Shown: piece by piece, positions 18,086 through 27,571 of the stretch
Position numbering within the stretch: position 1 is the stretch's first letter
How the letters are laid out: each line of letters opens with the position of its first letter
DNA from: Myxococcota bacterium
GTDB lineage: Bacteria > Myxococcota_A > UBA9160 > UBA4427
Assembly: GCA_029243605.1 (NCBI GenBank)
Contig: JAQWRT010000027.1
Span: forward strand, 1 to 64,000
DNA: 64,000 bases
Direction: 5' to 3'
Notes under the pieces: model-generated
Seen by the model: only the letters and a program-made list of their open reading frames with translations
What the model was told of the DNA's origin: nothing
Databases searched by the model: none
Made by a program: the position numbers and the translations under genes

Positions 18086-18397
18086 TATTGAGTCCTCTCC
18101 CTGGTTGCGCCGATTGAACCAAAGTCGATTCCGAGCCCGGCTCCAGGACCATGGGGCGTTCCGGCCCTCGTGAGAGTCGCCGTCCGAAAGATCTTTTTCA
18201 AGCCTCGGCGGTCATCTTCTGGATCCCTCGCGCCACGAGATCGGGAGTGGAGCGGGGTTGGGGATTTTGCGCGCGACTCCCTACCCTGTCCACTCGAGGT
18301 CGGCCGACACCCGGGCCTCTCCGCTCGCGTTCGCCGAAAATCGTGAACGACGCTCGGGTCCCCTGGGTTCGGCGAGCCGGTCGGGAGGAATAAGGCC
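18086..18397. other. Intergenic region, 312 bp, no gene recognised
   Basis: This stretch separates the divergent VOC and TPR-CHAT genes and should carry both promoters. Short open frames are present, but none has a ribosome binding site with recognisable sequence. I found no strong dyad or tandem repeat. Confidence 0.5.
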
Positions 18398-20749
18398 CTG
18401 TCAAGCCAGTCACAACCAGGCAACGGAACGCCCCCTCGCCGTGCGCTCCTGCTCCTTCTCGTGGTTGCCGGCCTGGCCGGGTGCGCGGTTATCTCCCCGT
18501 TCTCATCCCCATCGGCCGACTCGATCCGGGCCCAACTCGCCAGCGGTCGGCAGGCCCTGGCCCAGGGGCAACTCGCCGACGCCACTCGTCTTTTCTCTGA
18601 AGCGCGGAAGAATGCACACAGGACCCACCGCCCGGCGCTCGAGATCGACGCCCGAATCGCCTCGGCAGAAACCGAGCGCGCCATGGGAAACCTCGCCGGG
18701 GCTCGCCTCGAGCTCCGGGCCGCGCTGGAGTTGTCGGAAGCCGCTCGATCGGGCTCTCACCGACTCGCCGGCATCGAGGTGGGCCTGGGGGGAATCGAAC
18801 TGGCTGAGGGAAGAGCCCAAGAGGCCACAGCCCTTCTCCAGTCGGGTGCCGAGAGGGCCCGGGAGGAGAGGGACCTTGCCCTGGAAGCGACGGCCCGAAT
18901 GGATCTCGGCACGCTCTTCGCCCTCCAAGATCAGCCCGAAGAGGCCCTCCGCAATTACCAACTCAGCGCGAAGATTGCCGAAGCAGCGGGCGAACCGCTG
19001 GGAGCCGCCCAAGCCCTCGCCAATGCCGCTCGGGTCGCGGGGGACGAACCCGGCAAAGCCCGGGCCTTGCTGCTTCGGGGGACGGCATTGGCCCGACAAC
19101 TTCCCGCAACCCCCGATCAGGCCAACCTCTTGCTCAATCTCGCCGAGACCGAGATGCGACTCGGCGCCCTTCCCCTCCAGGCCGAGGCCAGACCGAGTTC
19201 GAACGCCCGCGACTTATTGCACGCGAGCTTGGACGTCGCTCAGGCAGTCGGCGACTTCCGGGCCGCCTCGTATGCCCTGGGCCTGCTCGGTCAACTTGAC
19301 GAAAAGGATGGGCAAAGCGAGCGAGCTCTGGCGAACACCCGCCTCGCCATTCAACGAGCGACCCTGGCCAATGCCCCCGAAGCCGTATTTCGCTGGCAAG
19401 CTCAGGCCGGCCGAATCCTCTCGGCCCAAGGCGAAGCGAAAAAGGCCAGCGCGGCCTACCAGCAGGCCGTCCATATCCTTGAGAGCCTCCGGCACCGCAT
19501 ACCCTGGAGCGGCGCCCTGGGCGGCTCTTCGTTTCGCACGGAAATCCTTCCCGTCTACTACAGCCTGATTGATCTTCTTCTTGAACGCGCAGCGGACGCA
19601 TCACCCGGTCAGACAAATGACCCCGACTCCGAGCAGGCGCTCCTTCGCCGCGCCCGAGACATTGTCGAGGCGCTGCGGGCCGCCGAGCTTCGCGACTACT
19701 TCCAAGACGACTGTGTCGACGCTCTGCGCGACAAGCTGGCTTCCCTGGAATCGATTTCCCCTTCGGCTTTGATCCTCTACCCGATTCTGCTTCCCGATCG
19801 ACTCGTGGTCTTGGTCGGACTCCCCTCGGGCCGATGGGAACAATACAGCGCGCCCGTGCCACGGAGCCGGGTGGAGAACGAGGCCCACGCTCTTCGCCGA
19901 CGCCTTCAGGAGCGCACCAATCGTCGCTATCTCGCCCATGCGCGCACCCTCTACGATTGGCTGCTTCGCCCCCTCTCCCAGCACCTCGAATCCGGTCAAT
20001 TCGACACTCTCGTCTTCGTCCCGGATGGCGCCCTGCTCACGATCCCCATGGCCACCCTCCACGACGGCGACAATTTCCTCATCGAGCGCTTCGCTCTCGC
20101 GCTCACGCCCGGAATGGAATTAACCGATCCCCAGCCCATGGATCCCCAAAACCTGCGTGCCCTGCTCGCCGGGGTCAGCCAGGGGAGCGACGGCTTCAGT
20201 CCTCTCCCCAACGTGGTCGCTGAAATCGAGGCTATTCGCGCACTGACCCCAAGCGAGGTCCTGCTGAATGCTGATTTTCAACGAGCAGCCCTCCGACGCG
20301 AACTCTCCAGCGAGCCCTTCGGCCTGGTTCACCTGGCCACCCATGCCAAATTCTCGGGCAGCGCCGAGGGCGCCTTTTTGCTCGCTTGGGACGGACCCAT
20401 CGGAATCGACGAGCTCGCCTCGGATATCGAACTCTTTCGCTTTCGGGATGCCCCCCTCGAACTCCTCACCCTGAGTGCCTGCGAAACTGCCCAGGGAGAT
20501 GATCGAGCCGCCCTGGGCCTCTCGGGCATCGCTGTCCAGTCGGGAGCCCGCAGTGCGCTCGGAACCCTCTGGAGCGTGAACGACCCCGCCGCCGCTTCCT
20601 TGATCGACGAGTTCTACCGCGCCATGCTGATTCGGGGCGAGTCACGAGCCCAGGCGCTTCGCGGAGCCCAGCGAGAGCTACTCGCCCAGCGCCGCTATCG
20701 ACATCCCGTGTATTGGGCACCCTTCATTCTGATCGGAAGCTGGCTCTAG
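18398..20749 (+). CDS. TPR-CHAT protein, putative lipoprotein caspase-like peptidase
   Basis: Residues after the leader form an array of degenerate TPR helices over about 530 residues, followed by a C-terminal CHAT domain. The caspase-type dyad is intact: His in LATHAKF and Cys in LSACETAQG, residues 628 and 674 when counted from the GTG at 18461. CHAT domains are proteases or protease-like modules in bacteria. The frame upstream of that GTG encodes RRALLLLLVVAGLAGC, a convincing lipoprotein leader, but contains no ATG, GTG or TTG. A CTG at 18398 has GGAGGA 9 nt upstream and is my preferred start; the fallback is 18461. A TpsA-type gene follows after 23 nt. Confidence 0.85.
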   Translation: MSSQSQPGNGTPPRRALLLLLVVAGLAGCAVISPFSSPSADSIRAQLASGRQALAQGQLADATRLFSEARKNAHRTHRPALEIDARIASAETERAMGNLAGARLELRAALELSEAARSGSHRLAGIEVGLGGIELAEGRAQEATALLQSGAERAREERDLALEATARMDLGTLFALQDQPEEALRNYQLSAKIAEAAGEPLGAAQALANAARVAGDEPGKARALLLRGTALARQLPATPDQANLLLNLAETEMRLGALPLQAEARPSSNARDLLHASLDVAQAVGDFRAASYALGLLGQLDEKDGQSERALANTRLAIQRATLANAPEAVFRWQAQAGRILSAQGEAKKASAAYQQAVHILESLRHRIPWSGALGGSSFRTEILPVYYSLIDLLLERAADASPGQTNDPDSEQALLRRARDIVEALRAAELRDYFQDDCVDALRDKLASLESISPSALILYPILLPDRLVVLVGLPSGRWEQYSAPVPRSRVENEAHALRRRLQERTNRRYLAHARTLYDWLLRPLSQHLESGQFDTLVFVPDGALLTIPMATLHDGDNFLIERFALALTPGMELTDPQPMDPQNLRALLAGVSQGSDGFSPLPNVVAEIEAIRALTPSEVLLNADFQRAALRRELSSEPFGLVHLATHAKFSGSAEGAFLLAWDGPIGIDELASDIELFRFRDAPLELLTLSACETAQGDDRAALGLSGIAVQSGARSALGTLWSVNDPAAASLIDEFYRAMLIRGESRAQALRGAQRELLAQRRYRHPVYWAPFILIGSWL

Positions 20750-20772
20750 GCCAGCGAGGGGAGGACACAGCC

Positions 20773-23526
20773 ATGTGGGCGCTTCTCACTCTGATCAAGA
20801 TCGCCACCCTCGGGGTCGTCTTCTCGGGCTTCTATCCGGCCATCGCCGAGGCCAACCAGGGGCTCATCGTTCGCGACGAAAGCCTTGGAAGCGGGCGGGG
20901 CCAGCCGGTGGGCGGCGGCGAGTCCACCTATTTGATTCCCGCAGAAATGGGACTCACCCGGGGAGAAAACCTCTTTCACAGCTTCAGTGAGTTCGGCATC
21001 GGGGTGGATGAAACGGCCAGTTTTACCGGCCCGCCGAGCGGTCTCGCTCGAATCCTCGCCCGGGTCACTGGATCGAATATTTCCCGGCTTGACGGAACGT
21101 TGTCCTCCACCTTGAGCGGCGTCGATTTCTTTCTGCTCAACCCCAACGGCGTCGTATTTTCCGCGTCGGGCGCCCTCGACTTGAAAGGGTCGTTCGCGGT
21201 GAGCAGTCCCAACTCCCTTGAATTTTCCGACGGGACCTTCAGTACGACTGACGTCGCAACACCGCTATCGAGCGCCACTTGCTGCACAGGCGCGCCCACC
21301 GCCTATCTCTTCGAGGCTCCGCTGACGAATTCCGCTGGCGAGCCGAGTTCGATCCTCATCAACAGAGCTGCGTTACAGCTCATACCCGGCGAAAGGGTCA
21401 GCGCGGTGGGTGGCGCTATCCGCATCGACCATGCGGCCCGAATCGTCGCCCTGGACGGCGCCATCGACTTGATCGCTGTGGGCAATTCGTCGACTCGGGT
21501 GCCGATTGGCCCGGGCGCAGACAACGGATGGGTCGCGGGACTCGGCCCCGAGGCCTCGATTTTTCTCGGCGGCGGAAGTTATATCCAGACCACGGATGCA
21601 ACTCTAGAGCCCTTTGGAGATGGCCGAGTGATCCTCCGCGGCGGGCGACTCGAACTCGATAGGGGGGGCATCTTTACCGGGGGATACGCCGGAGGCGGAA
21701 TCGACGCGGTCCTTAGCCACGAGGCCAGCCTGATGCGAGGCTCTATTATCCATGATCTCAGCCAGGGACCCGAGGCCGATGGCATCTCCCTGCAAGCGCA
21801 ATCACTTTCCCTCGTGCAAAGCTCGGAGATCTCTGCCACCGCTGGCGATATTGGCATCACAACGGATCAGGGTATTGGAGTCGAGAGCGGTAGCTCCATC
21901 GCGACCAAAACCCAATCCGATTTCAATCCTGATCCTCCAGTCCCAGCGGGAAATATTCGAATCAGAGCCGGATCCCTGACGCTTCTTGAAGGCGGACAAA
22001 TCGCTTCGCTCACCGGCGGCGGCGCGACAAGCGACCCAGAGCCCGCGGGAGACATCGACATCGGCGTATCCGGCGAACTCCGCATCGAGGGGTTCAACGA
22101 AAACTCGGGTAGCTTTCAGCGTTCGGGGATCCTAGCCCGGGCGCTCCCCGGGGCTGCCGCCCAAGCGGCCGGGGGCGATATCCGCATCACGGCCGAACGC
22201 GTCGAGATGGCGTCCGATGGACTGATTTCGGCCAGTTCTCAGAGCGACGCAGCCGCTGGCGGGATCGATATCCGAGCCAGACGATCCGTTCGCCTCGTCG
22301 GAGGATTCCAATCCCTGGGGCGCGAGCTCACAGCAATCGTGGCGCGAGGCGAAGCCGGCGGCGCGGGAGACGTTCTCTTGCGGGCTCCCCGCATAGAAGT
22401 ACTTGAGGGTGCGGCGATCAGTGTCTCGAGCAGCGGCAGCGGCGACGCCGGAGACGTGATCGTCCACGCTGACTTCCTTCGCGTCTCGGGGCAGTCGAGT
22501 TCGGAAGAGGTCAGCATCCAGTCCTCGGCCATCTTCGCAGAAACCCTCGCCGACGCGCCCGGCTCTGGCGGCTCTGCGGGAAACCTTGAACTCAATCTAC
22601 GCCACGGACTCGAGGTGGCCGAGGGGGGACAGCTCTCGGTCAAAACCCGGGGGTCGGGGAATGCAGGCGCAATCCAAATCGACGTTCGCGAGGGCTCCGT
22701 CGAGCTTTCGAACGGCGCCATCCTGAGCTCTGAATCCCTTTCGGATCTCGAGGGATCGGGCGCCGCTGGGAGCATCATCGTCTGGGCCTCCGACAACCTC
22801 AGCATCGGGGGGGGAAGCTTACTGCAGGCCACGGGCTTGGCTGTCGATGCTGGAGACGTCCAGCTGGCCGCGGGCCAAACACTCAATCTCGTGGACAGTA
22901 CGGTAACGACTGAATCCGCATCGGCTCTAGGCGGCAATATCCAGCTCGATGCCGGATCGAAGGTTCAACTCGTCAACAGCCAACTCGAAACCGATGTCGG
23001 AGGACCGGGGAACGGCGGCAATATCGGGCTCGGCCAGGGCAGCGAGCGAATTCCAACGCCACCCACTTGGACAATTTTGAACGCCAGCCGACTCACCGCC
23101 ACGGCTGAAGAAGGTGTCGGCGGGTTCATACGGATCGCTGGCGGGCAACTTTTAAAATCCGCGGACACCGAGGTGAACGCCTCTTCGGATTCCGGGCCCG
23201 ACGGCACGATCGAGGTGACCGCCCCCGAGGTCGAAGTCTCCGGCACTCTCGAGAACGTCCCTGTCGCGTACCTCGACGTGACCGCCCTACTCCGCCAGCA
23301 CTGCGCCCAGCGGACCGATGAGACGACGAGTTCTCTCACTCTTCAAGATCGACCGAATATTCGCCCCGAACCCCTGGGCTATCTCGCGGGATCTCTGCCA
23401 CTCAGGCCCGCCGTGGCAGGCGCCCCCTCGTCGCCTCAGGACGCCCTTCATCCCTTGCTCCAAGATCAAATAGCCGGCTTCGATGCCGCCTGTGGCGCGC
23501 AATGGGTGCACTCCCAAAGCCCCTGA
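20773..23526 (+). CDS. TpsA-type filamentous haemagglutinin-like exoprotein
   Basis: A 917-residue protein with a signal peptide (about 1-27) and an N-terminal TPS secretion domain, shown by the NPNGVVF motif at 123-129 and GSFAVSSPN. The remainder is a series of short Gly/Asp-rich beta-strand repeats (for example GDIRITAERVEM and AGDVQLAAGQTLNL) expected to form a right-handed beta-helix. Near the C-terminus are two cysteines (QHCAQR and DAACGAQW), which recalls TpsA proteins retained at the cell surface. The start has GAGGGGAGGA upstream. No TpsB/ShlB-type transporter is visible in the window. Its partner appears to be the adjacent TPR-CHAT protein. Confidence 0.87.
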   Translation: MWALLTLIKIATLGVVFSGFYPAIAEANQGLIVRDESLGSGRGQPVGGGESTYLIPAEMGLTRGENLFHSFSEFGIGVDETASFTGPPSGLARILARVTGSNISRLDGTLSSTLSGVDFFLLNPNGVVFSASGALDLKGSFAVSSPNSLEFSDGTFSTTDVATPLSSATCCTGAPTAYLFEAPLTNSAGEPSSILINRAALQLIPGERVSAVGGAIRIDHAARIVALDGAIDLIAVGNSSTRVPIGPGADNGWVAGLGPEASIFLGGGSYIQTTDATLEPFGDGRVILRGGRLELDRGGIFTGGYAGGGIDAVLSHEASLMRGSIIHDLSQGPEADGISLQAQSLSLVQSSEISATAGDIGITTDQGIGVESGSSIATKTQSDFNPDPPVPAGNIRIRAGSLTLLEGGQIASLTGGGATSDPEPAGDIDIGVSGELRIEGFNENSGSFQRSGILARALPGAAAQAAGGDIRITAERVEMASDGLISASSQSDAAAGGIDIRARRSVRLVGGFQSLGRELTAIVARGEAGGAGDVLLRAPRIEVLEGAAISVSSSGSGDAGDVIVHADFLRVSGQSSSEEVSIQSSAIFAETLADAPGSGGSAGNLELNLRHGLEVAEGGQLSVKTRGSGNAGAIQIDVREGSVELSNGAILSSESLSDLEGSGAAGSIIVWASDNLSIGGGSLLQATGLAVDAGDVQLAAGQTLNLVDSTVTTESASALGGNIQLDAGSKVQLVNSQLETDVGGPGNGGNIGLGQGSERIPTPPTWTILNASRLTATAEEGVGGFIRIAGGQLLKSADTEVNASSDSGPDGTIEVTAPEVEVSGTLENVPVAYLDVTALLRQHCAQRTDETTSSLTLQDRPNIRPEPLGYLAGSLPLRPAVAGAPSSPQDALHPLLQDQIAGFDAACGAQWVHSQSP

Positions 23527-23770
23527 AGGCAACGGGAGGCTGCCCCCCGGGCCTGAAAGCCAGCCAGGAGCGGCTCGAACACCCACCTGTGAACTGGCCC
23601 AGAGCGCCTCCAATCGGCGCCCGGCATGGTTTTCGTTGCGCCCGGCGTTCACAGCGGCGAGCGTCGCAAAAACACTCCAAAGGGGCCCAGTCGAATACCT
23701 TTCTATTTCGTGCCGCAGGACTCATAATGACTCTCATCCTCTTCGTAGCCCATCCAGAAAGAACTCGGCC

Positions 23771-26700
23771 ATGCTCCTCTCGTCAATGATCGGCGCCGCC
23801 CTCATGGTTCTGGTAGGGCTCTGGACCCCCGCCGACAGCCTGGCCGATGCAACCCCCACGCCCTATCTCTGCCCGACGCAGAATTCCAGCCCCTGTCTAT
23901 GCGCCCAGGGTGGGCAAAGCCTGGCAGATCTAAACAAGGCGATGGATGCCGAGCTCTGCGTCTTCACCGCCTTTTCAGGAGTCCTGAGCCGCCCGATCCT
24001 GTCCACGAACATGAATGCGGGCGCGCAGCACTGTCTTGACGCCAATGGGTCAGAGCTTTGCGGCCTTCAAGTCGTCCTCTCAGTTGGGCCCAACTCCGAT
24101 TTCGAGACCTTCCTGCCCGAATCCAATGTGCTCCTGCATGTTTCGGCCAACAAAAAAACACTCAGGGTAAACTGGATTGCAGAGAACAGCGTACCCCCCT
24201 CGCCTATCTCCCCGATTTATCTCGGAAGAATAATTCTCGGGTCGGGCCAGTCGTTCGAAAGCGCGGCCACCACAATCGGACCGGCCAGTGCCGCCGTCAC
24301 ATCAGATCTCAAAGTCGTCTCGGCGCACAGCGGACCGATCCAGGTACCGGAACCCGCCCCGGCGCATCTTTGGAGCGCAGGCCTTATCGCTCTCGGATTG
24401 TTGGCCATGGCCCGGGCTCGCCGTGCCCAAGCCCTTCTCATCGCCGGGCTAGCCATGGGTGGCGGAGCCTCCCCCAGCAGTGCAGACCTCGTCCAAGCGT
24501 GGAAGCCGCTCTACGGCGTGGATCTCGGACTTTCGGGCCCGTCGGAACTGGGCACAGTTCTCGCTGGAGTCGGTGACTTGAACGGTGATGGCGTAGAGGA
24601 TGTCGCTATCGGATTCCCGAGCGAATTTGGCGGCCTGGGTGGGGTGGTGATTGCATTTCTCCGCCCTGACGGGACCGTAAACGCCACCCAGCTCATCACC
24701 GATGGAAAAGGGGGATTTCCGTCGGGTTCACTTGGTGCCAACTCCGCTTTCGGGAGTTCCATGGCAGTCCTGACCGATATCGATGGATCCGGGTCGGGCG
24801 CTGTCGCTCTTGCGGTTGCCGCCCCAGGGACCACGCCCACCGGCGCTGTCTGGCTCCTGATTCTCACCCCGGGGTCGACTGGGCAATCCTGGGCTCAGAT
24901 CGTGGGGACCATCGAGATTCCCACCCCGGCGGCCGCGGATTCACTCGCCGCCATTGGCGACATCAACGCGGACAGCTTGCCGGATCTCGCCGTCGGCTAC
25001 GCAAGCTACGCGGGCCCGACTTGTCCCGGTACGAAATGTGGCGCCATTTCGGTTCTACACATCGATGCTCCGGCAGGCAGCTACGCTTTCCAGGGAATGC
25101 TCGAAGATCCCAACGGCGCTCTCGATGGAGCCCTCTTTGGATCAGCGCTCGCGGCCCTGGGAAATGCGAACACCTATGGCACCCCGGCCATTGCGGTGGG
25201 TGCCCCGGGTCAAAGCGGGTCCATGGGGGCGGTCTCACTCCTCACCTTCGAAGATGCCGGGAATTTCGCTTGGGGGATCTCTCTCTCCTACGGGTCCGAC
25301 TACCTACCCAGTCCCCTCGTCACTGGAGACCGCTTCGGAGCCGCCCTGGCGGCAACCAGCGATCTCGACAACAACGGCCAGATCGACCTGGTCGTCGGGA
25401 TACCGGGCAGGTCGGGGTTGGCCCCGAGCTCGAATAATTCGGGTTCCATCGCTTTTTACAATATCAGCTCTTCCATGCTAATCGAAACCTCCGCACAAGA
25501 ACTCGACGCCCAAAGTGGCGAAATCTCCAATGCCTTTGGCCCCACCAGCGACGGGGTCCCTACCGAATTCGGGCTCGCTGTGGCCAGCGTCGACCAGGAT
25601 GGCGACGGCGATCTCGAGATTTGGGTGGGCGCAGCAACAGACAAAGATTCCACCTCCCAAGGAGTTGCTTGGCGCGTCACCCTCTCCGACCCCGACCGGG
25701 ACCTCCTACCCGACGCGATAGGCGACAACTGCCCCGGAGTATATAACCCCGGACAAGTCGATAGTGACCTCGACGGGTTCGGCGATAAATGCGACAACTG
25801 CCCCAATGCGGCGAATGGGGCCGATTTCGGTATCTGCACAGGGGGCGACGACCTGGATGCTCGAGGCCAAACCTGCACCGCCCACGCCGACTGCGGATCC
25901 GACGTGGAATCTTTCTGCTCTCTCGACCAAAGCGATCTGGATGATGATGGCATTGGGGACGCATGCGAACAAGTTGTCGTCCGACTCGAAGAGAGTATCA
26001 CCCACGAATGGTCACTCCGGCTCGATTGCGGCGCCTACAATATCGAAGACCTCTCGGTCTCGGTCTATGCACCCGACTCATCTGAGGCTCTCAACCTCGA
26101 GATGGGCATAGATAATACGACTAGCCTCAAGCTTGGCTGTTCGGATCCAGGAAATCACTTTTTTGGGAATGCAATCCCCTCTGGAAACGGCTGCGCCAAT
26201 CCTCTTTCGGGAATTGCAATTTCCGGAATCGGCTCGACCATCGGCCTGGACTCAGGCACCATGCCGTCGGATGCCAGCGGCTACTATACAGCTCCAAGTG
26301 GCGCCACCGTGGGGGGTCTTCGAGCGAATACGCTCTACCTGTGGCTAGAAGGCGTGGTCGTCGGGGCTAGTGGAAATCGGCGCATTTGCAGCGCTGGAGA
26401 CGAGGATGTTTTTCTAGCTGATTTCCAGACTCCTGCTGGCCTGACCCCCCCCACTAACCTTTCTCTTACGGCATCCAATATGGGGGCCTTCAGTTTTGCG
26501 AGTACATCCGAAGGTCCTGTACCCGACACGGCCAGCTGCTTGGTGAGCAGCCCCTACCCTGCACAGGCCCCAGCGAAATCGGCGAGCCGTGCTCTCTCCT
26601 TCTTTGGCCCCCAGATTCTCGTCGACGTCAGTCCTCTGCCCCCAGAGTCAGGCTATCAGGACTGGGAAGTCTGCTTTAAGGCCGACACCTTCATGCACCA

Positions 26701-27571
26701 GATCAAGCTCGCCGTCGAACCTCCGGCGGGGACCTATGACACAAGTGGAGGAACAGCCCCATTCACGCGCGCGGACATCAGTTGGGTAGGCTGCAATCAT
26801 CTCACAGGCCTGTGCGCCCCGGGGAACTACCCGGTTACGAACAACTCCTCGATAATTTCACCCGATAATGGGGACCCCAACTCGAGTAGCAAGCGCTACA
26901 TCCGCTTGATCGGAAGCCGACCGGGATATTCCAGCCGCCTCAATTCGACAAGAACTACACAGTTTCCTAACCGCTTTCATTGCGTGGGAAAAGTTCGGGT
27001 CACTCACGGCACACAGGCCATCGCCCATGCTCCGAACATTACCTTGCATGGAGATCCCTACCTGGACACTTATATCCAACACAACCAAAGCGACTACCAC
27101 AAGTCTCCCTTCTTCAAAGACGAGGCTGGCTACGCAGCGGCGGACAAGAATACGGGCTGTACCGTCCCCGAAGACAACGATAACGACGGGGTCCGCAAGG
27201 AGGCCGACAACTGCCCCAATTTTCCGAATGCCCTCCAGCAGGACACGGGGGGGCTCGACCCCCTAGATAACCAGGGAACACTGGCCCAAGACGGTATCGG
27301 CGACGGCTGCCAATGTGGCGAGGGTGATGGCGATGGGATTATTAAGTCCGACGGGGCTGTGGGAGGAGACCTCTCTTATTTGCGAAAGCATCTTCTCGGG
27401 CAAGACCTCCCGGGCTTCGATCCCAAACGTTGCAACATAAAGGATGATCCTCAAGTCAACACAGCCGACTGCAATATTCTCGACGCCGTGTTGCTTCAAA
27501 GAGTTCTTGAAGGTGCTGCGCCCTTACCCTCACCGGGGATCTGTGAGGCTGCGAAGCCCATCGTCCCTTAG
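23771..27571 (+). CDS. Giant surface protein: internal PEP-CTERM-like segment, FG-GAP, TSP3 and dockerin-like repeats
   Basis: A 1266-residue exported protein with a signal peptide over about 1-27. Residues 28-190 form an uncharacterised beta-rich domain. Residues 192-219 read VPEPAPAHLWSAG, then a hydrophobic run, then ARARR, exactly like a PEP-CTERM sorting tail, but the frame continues. A second signal-like segment follows from Met213 (MARARRAQALLIAGLAMGG). Residues of about 235-650 hold FG-GAP/integrin-alpha-type repeats such as GDLNGDGVEDVAIG. Thrombospondin type 3 calcium repeats (DNCPGVYNPGQVDSDLDG) lie near 650-740 and 1145-1180, with a dockerin-like tail near 1180-1255. It is either a genuine fusion or two genes whose boundary was lost. 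The 3' end overlaps the convergent phosphatase by 4 nt. Confidence 0.8.
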   Translation: MLLSSMIGAALMVLVGLWTPADSLADATPTPYLCPTQNSSPCLCAQGGQSLADLNKAMDAELCVFTAFSGVLSRPILSTNMNAGAQHCLDANGSELCGLQVVLSVGPNSDFETFLPESNVLLHVSANKKTLRVNWIAENSVPPSPISPIYLGRIILGSGQSFESAATTIGPASAAVTSDLKVVSAHSGPIQVPEPAPAHLWSAGLIALGLLAMARARRAQALLIAGLAMGGGASPSSADLVQAWKPLYGVDLGLSGPSELGTVLAGVGDLNGDGVEDVAIGFPSEFGGLGGVVIAFLRPDGTVNATQLITDGKGGFPSGSLGANSAFGSSMAVLTDIDGSGSGAVALAVAAPGTTPTGAVWLLILTPGSTGQSWAQIVGTIEIPTPAAADSLAAIGDINADSLPDLAVGYASYAGPTCPGTKCGAISVLHIDAPAGSYAFQGMLEDPNGALDGALFGSALAALGNANTYGTPAIAVGAPGQSGSMGAVSLLTFEDAGNFAWGISLSYGSDYLPSPLVTGDRFGAALAATSDLDNNGQIDLVVGIPGRSGLAPSSNNSGSIAFYNISSSMLIETSAQELDAQSGEISNAFGPTSDGVPTEFGLAVASVDQDGDGDLEIWVGAATDKDSTSQGVAWRVTLSDPDRDLLPDAIGDNCPGVYNPGQVDSDLDGFGDKCDNCPNAANGADFGICTGGDDLDARGQTCTAHADCGSDVESFCSLDQSDLDDDGIGDACEQVVVRLEESITHEWSLRLDCGAYNIEDLSVSVYAPDSSEALNLEMGIDNTTSLKLGCSDPGNHFFGNAIPSGNGCANPLSGIAISGIGSTIGLDSGTMPSDASGYYTAPSGATVGGLRANTLYLWLEGVVVGASGNRRICSAGDEDVFLADFQTPAGLTPPTNLSLTASNMGAFSFASTSEGPVPDTASCLVSSPYPAQAPAKSASRALSFFGPQILVDVSPLPPESGYQDWEVCFKADTFMHQIKLAVEPPAGTYDTSGGTAPFTRADISWVGCNHLTGLCAPGNYPVTNNSSIISPDNGDPNSSSKRYIRLIGSRPGYSSRLNSTRTTQFPNRFHCVGKVRVTHGTQAIAHAPNITLHGDPYLDTYIQHNQSDYHKSPFFKDEAGYAAADKNTGCTVPEDNDNDGVRKEADNCPNFPNALQQDTGGLDPLDNQGTLAQDGIGDGCQCGEGDGDGIIKSDGAVGGDLSYLRKHLLGQDLPGFDPKRCNIKDDPQVNTADCNILDAVLLQRVLEGAAPLPSPGICEAAKPIVP

